From assembly GCF_005239225.2 (NCBI RefSeq), contig NC_133298.1, positions 3,534,001 to 3,598,000 on the forward strand: a stretch of DNA of 64,000 bases. Reading direction: 5' to 3'. Every line of letters starts with the position of its first letter. The stretch's first letter is position 1. The notes under the pieces are model-generated. The model had not been told where the DNA came from, ran no database searches, and worked only from the letters and a program-made list of their open reading frames with translations. A program made the position numbers and the translations under genes. This document shows positions 59,112 through 64,000 of this stretch, one piece after another. This DNA is from Populus alba (taxonomy: Eukaryota; Streptophyta; Magnoliopsida; Malpighiales; Salicaceae).

Positions 59112-60819
59112 CATCGTCATCCTAAACAAAGTCTTAGCAAAGAATAGTAATAATAATATAGTTAAGTTTATTATTTTGAAGATTGAGTTTATATATGCTC
59201 ATATATTTGTGGGTATAATTAATTTCTTGTGTTGTTATTTTAAATAATTGAATATATAATTTATATTAATTTTGAATTTGTTGATTTTTTTTGGAAATCA
59301 CGTTATTATAAGATATTCTTGTCAATTAACATGGTCTTATTTTATTATTTTTATTTCAAAATTTTGTAATTTACCCCAAGGAAGTATGAACAGTTGATTT
59401 CCATCCTTTATTGTTTTTTCAGAACATCATCCGTTTGTGTCTTCTGGGTTGCTAGTACAAAAGGCACCATTGTATTTATTGGAGTTGAGTGACTGCTTGA
59501 CTTCCAAACCACGATATGGTAGTAAAAATAAGCAATGTAAGTCTAGCAGAACAGACTTCTAAATTAGGCTGAGGCATTACTGATGTTTTGATTCTTCTTA
59601 AAACAGAATCATTTCAATTATAGGAAGTAGAAACTACTCTTCATTTGTGATCTGATGGAAAATTAAATCTTCTGATAAGAAGTCCAATGGAGTTCTCTGT
59701 GATCTGATGGGTTAGTGGAATGTATGTCCCTGGTGTTGAGATGGCTTTTTATTTATTTATTTATTTGTTAACATGAAAGTCTGAATCAGTTAGCACGTAC
59801 CTCAATTAATCTCATGAGCTTTGAAATTAATAATTATATAAGCCTCTAGTAATTCTGAAAAAACTCGAACATATAATTATTGAAGAGCAAACCCATAATT
59901 TGACCCGTTAAAATAGCTTTTGCATACTGAACATAAAAGGTGATGGAAACTGAGGCATGGGTGAGCTTGGAAGAAATAGCATGCTTCTTTTCTAGGAATA
60001 TCCTGACATTAGGGCGTTTTCTCTAGCCAAGAATTACAGCATCATAACTGAACAAGCCTCTCTTGACTATGCTCAGGACGATTACTAATTCCTTGTTTCA
60101 AGTTTCAATTTCAAGTCTCGGAAAGGATTCAAATTCCAATAATCCGAGTTCCAAGAACAGATCAAGTTTCTGTCTTTGGGTAGAGCAGATATATCAATTT
60201 GGTTGGTTGATTGTGTGTTTTAGCCACATGGTATGTTTCTTCTCGTTGTCTCTCATTGGTTGTTTTGCAAATTTGTTCAGGTAAATTGATAAAACAGAGG
60301 AAAGAAAAAATTGGCGAAATCTTCTTTGATCAATTCCCGAAGTTTTATTTTTATTTTTATAGCACTTAATTAATTGGATTAATAGCACCCAGGTGCCCTC
60401 AAGAACGCAGTTCCAAACAGTTTTTTATCAAAATTTAATCTTTTTTGTTCGAAATTATTTTTTTATTATTGTAATATACTAATATTAAAAATAATTTTTA
60501 AAAAATTAAAAAATATTATCTTAATATACTTTTAAACAAAAATATATACTTTAAAAAATAAATATTACAACACTTTTAATCACACTTTTTAATCTAAGTT
60601 TGATGATAGATGAAAGCTTAAAAAGCTCGTCTCATGTCTCAACCGTCGCATGCATGGACACAAATCTCCCCACGACAGAATAACCGTTCCCTTAACGTGT
60701 CCGGTGCGACTAGCCACCATAAAGAAACCTTCCAAGATAACTGAAATCCCCACCAATTTGTAGCATCCTCATCACCAAAAACAAGCCATAAACAAGGAGA
60801 GGAAGAACCCCCCAAAACC
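59112..60819. other. Intergenic region between the BAHD and membrane-anchored protein genes
   Basis: Contains the decayed BAHD tail at 59939-60050 (listed separately) and a MITE-like AT-rich block at about 60400-60595. Short frames at 60063-60284 have no support. The sequence from 60600 to 60819 should be promoter and leader of the next gene. Confidence 0.4.
59939..60050 (+). pseudogene. Decayed copy of the BAHD gene 3' end
   Basis: GGTGATGGAAACTGAGGCAT followed by GGGTGAGCTTGGAAGAA matches 58999-59055 of the BAHD gene. Homology runs on through the stop codon region (GCCAAGAATTACAGCATCAT against GCCAAGAATAACATCGTCAT). Several substitutions and small deletions break the frame. Only the last 40 codons or so are present. 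It shows that a second BAHD copy or partial duplication once lay here. Confidence 0.8.
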
Positions 60820-61557
60820 ATGGCAAAACAATCCTCAATGTTGCAGAAAAAACTGCGAGAACTTGAACATGAACTCATCAACAAAGTATTCTCTCTTCCT
60901 GCCGAGACTCAATTGTCTGAACTATATATTCAAGACGTCGAGCAAAGATTCTTCTTTCTGAAAAATCTCTTGTCGGCAGAAACAACATCAAGCTCTAAAA
61001 GGCCGCAGTACCGCTTGCAACAAATAGGCAAGAGGTTATCAGACCTTGAAACTGCATTCTATGACAGGAACAACAATAATAAAACAGCGACAACACAAGT
61101 TCAGTTAGAGAATGTTTCATGCTCCGCGTCTTGTCTTGATGATGATGGTGATCAGACCGCTAACGAAACGGGCTTGTGTGAATTTGAGGAGTCGGGGAAT
61201 GCTTTTCAGAGTTTGATGAAAGAGGCAACACCATTGACAGTGACAACCCAAGACCAGTTAGGTATTGTTCCATCCACCGAGTCTTGTCTCGATGAAGATG
61301 GAGATCAGACCTCTGAGGAAACGGGTTCGTTTGAATTTGAGGAGGCAGAGAATGCTTTTCAGAGTTTGATCGAAGAGAAGACACCATCGATGAAGACAGA
61401 GATGGTTAAGGTTCTTGTAAAGAAGAGATCGGGGAGGGTTTTTTGGGGCATGGCTAGTGGGGTGGTGATTGCCATGGCTTTAGTGGGATTTATGACAGAA
61501 AGTTCAAGTGGAATCTTCCCTCATCTGAAACATAGTGTTTGTCTTCCACCTACCTAA
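60820..61557 (+). CDS. Acidic membrane-anchored protein with internal duplication (unnamed plant family)
   Basis: An intronless ORF of 245 residues with the start in good context (ACCATGGC). Residues 1-75 are predicted helical and charged (LQKKLRELEHELINKVF and on), resembling a coiled coil. Residues 93-143 and 144-194 are a direct repeat of 51 residues (153 bp): each has QLxxV, SCLDxDGDQT, ET, FEE and NAFQSL. A single hydrophobic segment at about 207-225 (VFWGMASGVVIAMALVGFM) follows a basic patch (KKRSGR), so the protein is probably tail-anchored or single-pass with its bulk in the cytosol. I think it belongs to a plant-specific domain-of-unknown-function family but cannot name it with certainty. 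The function is unknown. Confidence 0.8.
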   Translation: MAKQSSMLQKKLRELEHELINKVFSLPAETQLSELYIQDVEQRFFFLKNLLSAETTSSSKRPQYRLQQIGKRLSDLETAFYDRNNNNKTATTQVQLENVSCSASCLDDDGDQTANETGLCEFEESGNAFQSLMKEATPLTVTTQDQLGIVPSTESCLDEDGDQTSEETGSFEFEEAENAFQSLIEEKTPSMKTEMVKVLVKKRSGRVFWGMASGVVIAMALVGFMTESSSGIFPHLKHSVCLPPT

Positions 61558-62147
61558 TTAAGACAATAAATTTGTGTTTTGCCATGTGATTTTTGTGACT
61601 ATTTGTATGTAATTCTTGATTCAATTTGTTTATTTCACGTATCTTGAGATTTTCCGAAATGAAAATTGATTGATGGAATGGTACCTTTGTTTTAGAAAAT
61701 TTAGCCTCTGACCATTTGGAATTATTAAACCGGTTTAAGATATGGATTGTGGGTTAATCTAGATGAAAATAAAATAACTTAATTCATTTTAATTAAAAAA
61801 AAAATCACATGGTTTTGAAGGGAAAAAATTAGAAAAAGAAAGTCATCTAGTTTAATAAATTTTAAAAAAAGTCAAATTGATTGAGTGGTACTAATGTTTT
61901 CTTCTTATTTTAAAAAATATGCATCTTGGATTTGCAAAGCAAAGAGTACATATATATATTAATTAGAATGAAATCAAATTTTATTATGAATACATAATAT
62001 TTAATTAAATTTTAATATCTCATCTTTATTAATTCTTGAAAAGAATGTTTTGTTAACATGATACTTGTATGAATTTGTGATGGAGATTTATGAGTTTAAT
62101 TGAGGTTTCTACTATTAATTTTATTCTTAAATTATCATATTTTGAAT
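61558..62147. other. Intergenic region
   Basis: 3' flank of the membrane-anchored protein gene (AATAAA at 61566), then AT-rich DNA up to the MITE. Nothing else recognised. Confidence 0.4.
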
Positions 62148-62155
62148 GAACATTG

Positions 62156-62531
62156 CATAGTTTTAAAACCCGGCCCGGCCCGGCGGGTCGACCCGGGACC
62201 CGGCCGACCCGGGCATGGGACCGGTCCGGGTGAAGGCCAAAACCCGTTTGGGAATTGGCCCGGCCAGACCCGGTCGACCCGGTGGGTCGACCCGGGACCC
62301 GGTTGACCCGGCAAGACCCGGTCAACATCTAGCCCCAAACCCGTTGACTTTTATTTTTTTTTGTTTTTTTTTTTTTGCTAAAACGACGTCGTTTTGATTT
62401 TTTTAAAAAAAAATTAAAATTTTTTTTGACCCAGCCGACCCGGCGACCCGGCCGAGACCCGGTGACCCGGTCAAAACCCGGAACCCGGGCCTTGGACCGG
62501 GTCGACCACCGGGCCGGGTCTTAAAACTATG
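62156..62531. mobile_element. CpG-rich hAT-type MITE, 376 bp
   Basis: A perfect 8-bp target duplication, GAACATTG, is at 62148-62155 and 62532-62539. Terminal inverted repeats of 23 bp (CATAGTTTTAAAACCCGGCC... against CATAGTTTTAAGACCCGGCC...) differ at one base. Both arms are packed with CCCGG, CGGGTCGACCCG and GACCCGG motifs, separated by a T-rich centre. At 62380-62395 there is a perfect 16-bp palindrome, AAAACGACGTCGTTTT. It has no coding capacity; open frames through the arms are by-products of the repeats. The 8-bp duplication places it in the hAT group. Confidence 0.9.
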
Positions 62532-62539
62532 GAACATTG

Positions 62540-63840
62540 TCTCTCTCTATTTGATTTAATCGTTATTATTTATCAAAAAACTTTTATAAAAATTTTTTTA
62601 ATTTTTTATATTTTGAGCTGAATTTTTTTATAATTTATTAAATTTATATTTTCTTATAAGCTTAAAAGAATAGTTTCCAACTTCTGAAAATCTTGAAATT
62701 ATTTATAAAAGTGAATTGGATTTTCATCAGGAAAAAATTCAATTAAAATATTAAAATACAAATGTTTTTAGGATGAGTTTTGATTAAAACTCAAAGTTTT
62801 ATCCATTAATATAACAATCAAATCAAACAGAAATATAATATTTATCGATAATATGATAATTTAAGAATAAAATTTAAAATTTAAAATTTAGAAGAAAAAA
62901 AAAAAAAAAACCCTTAATAATATAGACCTTGAGATGCCAAAACTGATAAAGCCAGCAATTTATTAATTAACCCATCTAGAGCAGAATCAATCCCTCAAAT
63001 CACGTGCTACCAGCTGACACGGATTTCAGACCCCACATGCTGTCATCGCACTATCAGATTCTCATGTCCCCGGTAATGTTTTATAACGTCATGGACATTT
63101 CTGTACTTTCCTCCTCCTTAATTATGCGGCGACCCTTGTTTCGAACGTTAGCCAGCTGGCTGGTTCAAATTCTACCAGCCACTAGCTCCATTTTTGTGAC
63201 AGAAGATGATTGTTTATCCTGAATTTTTTTTCTATGGGCATCAATTTGGAAAAAAAAGAAGGAAATGACATATTTTTAATTAATAAAAAAATAATCAATG
63301 GGTCGAAAATAATTCTAATTATTAGAATACCATATAGTGTGAAGTGTCATTAGACATCATGATCACTTTTTTAAAAATACTGATAATTAAATTGTTTTTT
63401 TTAGTTAATCTCATGCATCAAAACTAATTTTGATTATTGGATATAAACATAGTTATTAAATCTAGTTTAAGATTTGAATCGATTGAGAAGCTAATTATTG
63501 AGTCTTCTAGTTAAATATAAAATGATGTTTTTTTTTTTCATCAGATGAATCTATCATTTTGCCATTTTACGCTAACATGAAAGCTAACAAAAACAAAAGC
63601 AGTCTTAATCCTCGCTATCTAATCCAGATAAACATCGCAATCAACAAGCAAAATTCCCATTTTACCCTGTTATCCACATTCGACTCCCCTCCAGTCCCTG
63701 TCCCTCTTAACTCCTCGTTGAACTCACACATATCCCTTAATATCTCACCATCACCATCTTTCAAATCATCAATATCCTCTCAACTCGCCCAATAATCCCC
63801 ACTCAACTCTCCGAGCCAGCCTTCAAAACTAGCCGGAGTC
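62540..63840. other. Intergenic region and upstream region of the last gene
   Basis: AT-rich sequence. A more GC-balanced piece at 63000-63220 (GATTTCAGACCCCACATGCT) might be a gene relic, but I recognise nothing. The part from about 63600 is CT-rich and probably the leader of the gene at 63841. Confidence 0.4.
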
Positions 63841-64000
63841 ATGAGCCGATTTAGAAGAATCGAAATCTTCGAGCCTCACTATGCTCCTGTATTCCTCAGA
63901 GAAGCCTCCGTTTTCACTCCGAAAACACTCGCTTTCCCCTCCTTTGAAGAACCTGATGAACTATCTTTTGCTGCTCTCGATCTCTTGCACTTAAATCCTA
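63841..64000 (+). CDS. Start of an unrecognised gene, cut by the window end
   Basis: An ATG at 63841 opens 53 codons without a stop to the end of the window (MSRFRRIEIFEPHYAPVF... with ASVFTPKTLAFPSFEE and LSFAALDLLHLNP). Composition and codon use are protein-like, and the upstream CT-rich leader resembles a plant 5'UTR. The family is not recognised from this short piece; the rest lies beyond the window. Confidence 0.6.
   Translation, partial: MSRFRRIEIFEPHYAPVFLREASVFTPKTLAFPSFEEPDELSFAALDLLHLNP

Noticed and set aside
60063..60284. Short + frame after the BAHD tail relic
   Set aside because: No similarity to any family I know, and it is not a continuation of the BAHD frame.
62053..62397. 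Gly/Pro/Arg-rich frames on both strands
   Set aside because: They lie within the CCCGG-repeat MITE, whose ends and target duplication are clear.

Overview
The window is nuclear DNA of a dicot plant. It is AT-rich, has spliced genes with GT-AG introns, plant-only gene families (BAHD acyltransferase, B3 factor, B-sister MADS box, IQM-like proteins), a plant-type U1 snRNA promoter and many small transposons. The proteins and repeats look to me like poplar or willow (Salicaceae), but that is an inference from memory, not a computed match.

Layout. 1.3-2.2 kb: a membrane steroid-binding (cytochrome b5-like) protein on +. 3.9-4.9 kb: a hAT-type non-autonomous transposon with an 8-bp target duplication. 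5.7-6.4 kb: a small unrecognised two-exon gene. 7.2-12.2 kb: the coatomer delta subunit on -, with 11 coding exons and a 5'UTR intron. 12.4-17.3 kb: repeat territory, with a T-rich array built of stem-loop units that ends in a Helitron-like hairpin. 19.6-22.6 kb: a dead B-sister (TT16/ABS-like) MADS-box gene with a nonsense codon in the MADS box and a 784-bp miniature LTR retrotransposon in its last exon, directly followed by a frameshifted MATE transporter fragment. 23.7-24.0 kb: a complete U1 snRNA gene with USE, TATA and 3' box. 25.9-26.8 kb: a frameshifted intronless membrane-protein gene.

28.5-45.2 kb is a head-to-tail tandem segmental duplication (copy A about 7.6 kb, copy B about 9.1 kb). 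Each copy holds, on -, exons of an IQM-like protein family (IDPRHR and PFFYWLDVGDGK blocks) joined by position to a run of near-identical 41-residue exons spaced about 200 bp apart and a C-terminal multi-pass membrane exon. I recognise the IQM-like part but not the whole architecture, and it is the most unusual gene content here. Copy A carries a frameshift in one IQM-like exon where copy B is open. The copies also differ in a 69-bp hairpin tandem array (4 units against 2) and in MITE insertions, one with an exact empty site in A.

46.9-54.7 kb: a B3-domain gene whose 6.7-kb last intron contains a 2.28-kb solo LTR and a LINE tail; a truncated copy of its B3 exon lies at 56.2 kb. 57.8-59.1 kb: an intact intronless BAHD acyltransferase with a decayed copy of its 3' end 0.8 kb downstream. 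60.8-61.6 kb: an intronless acidic protein with an internal 51-residue duplication and a C-terminal membrane anchor. 62.2-62.5 kb: a very CpG-rich hAT-type MITE with perfect 8-bp target duplications. 63.8 kb to the end: the start of an unrecognised gene. The genes do not form one pathway; the main themes are local duplication followed by decay, and insertion of small transposons.
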